Positions 14,589 through 14,732 of a stretch of 14,732 bases of DNA are shown here, in pieces; position 1 is the stretch's first letter; every line of letters starts with the position of its first letter. The notes under the pieces are model-generated. The model did not search any database. It saw only the letters and a program-made list of their open reading frames with translations, and was not told the DNA's origin. The stretch is from Bacteroidales bacterium (lineage in GTDB: Bacteria > Bacteroidota > Bacteroidia > Bacteroidales > FEN-979), in assembly GCA_023229525.1 (NCBI GenBank), contig JALNZC010000065.1, positions 1 through 14,732 of the forward strand. The letters are read 5' to 3'. A program made the translations under genes and the position numbers.

Positions 14589-14607
14589 TACCCTGTTTTC
14601 TATATCT

Positions 14608-14732
14608 GTCAATGACTGAAATAGGTTGACCAAAATTAGGGTAAAAAAGTCAATCTATGAAAGCAGAGAAAAAAATTAAACGACAGAATCGGATTTTTAG
14701 TGAAGAGATCAGGAAGCAGGTAGTAAGAGATA
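14608..14732 (+). mobile_element. Left end of an insertion sequence, IS3-like, truncated by the window edge
   Basis: A transposase-like frame starts at 14657. The 50 bp before it contain GTCAATGACTGAAATAGG with a short internal inverted repeat (GTCAA at 14608-14612 and TTGAC at 14626-14630), consistent with an IS terminal region. The exact left boundary and target duplication cannot be set without the right end. Confidence 0.55.
14657..14732 (+). CDS. Transposase N-terminus (IS3-type OrfA), partial
   Basis: Only 25 codons are inside the window: a Lys-rich start followed by QNRIFSEEIRKQVVRD. This resembles the N-terminal helix-turn-helix region of IS3-family OrfA transposases, where a similar RIFSEEF-K motif precedes the DNA-binding helices. 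The frame is open to the window edge. It has no role in the neighbouring genes and its integrity cannot be judged here. Confidence 0.7.
   Translation, partial: MKAEKKIKRQNRIFSEEIRKQVVRD

Overview
The window reads as chromosomal DNA of a Bacteroidota bacterium, probably Bacteroidales or a related uncultured group. The signs are several perfect TAnnTTTG promoter boxes, few Shine-Dalgarno sequences, a secreted protein with a C-terminal type IX secretion (T9SS) sorting domain, a GldA-type ABC ATPase, a DUF2027/Smr protein, a FadL-family outer-membrane protein next to an SGNH lipoprotein, and a TPR/LytS-type sensor kinase with a LytTR regulator. The assignment rests on these gene families and promoter shapes, not on a phylogenetic test.

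Layout. Positions 1-460 hold two octamer arrays, a promoter box and the leader of rdgB (461-1045, +), a nucleotide-pool cleaning pyrophosphatase. A bidirectional terminator separates it from a minus-strand pair: a FadL-like barrel (2551-3780) followed by an SGNH hydrolase lipoprotein (1174-2532). Then come a DUF2027/Smr protein (4111-5178, +), a T9SS-exported protein (5471-6214, +), and a convergent exported SH3b-like protein (6211-7110, -) that overlaps it by 4 bp. metK (7208-8554, -) has a terminator, a Bacteroidota-type promoter and a leader I read as a SAM-II riboswitch. Further minus-strand genes are gldA (8989-10026), a response regulator/histidine kinase pair overlapping by ATGA (10169-12858), and an AAA/DUF4143 ATPase (12993-14369) that starts with TTG. 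The right edge holds the left end of an insertion sequence with the first 25 codons of a transposase.

The most striking feature is a set of 7-8 bp tandem-repeat families found at many gene boundaries. Several lie between a promoter box and a start codon (rdgB, metK, gldA, probably the Smr gene). One composite array sits in frame inside gldA and adds about 40 residues. Another separates the SAM-II aptamer from the metK start codon, and another abuts the TTG codon of the AAA/DUF4143 gene. They resemble in style the heptanucleotide STRR repeats of cyanobacteria.

Functionally the window is a mix of housekeeping (RdgB, MetK) and envelope or surface functions (FadL/SGNH, T9SS cargo, GldA, sensor kinase). 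No defence island, phage or biosynthetic cluster is visible. The candidate novelty is the repeat system and its placement, together with the riboswitch leader it has entered.
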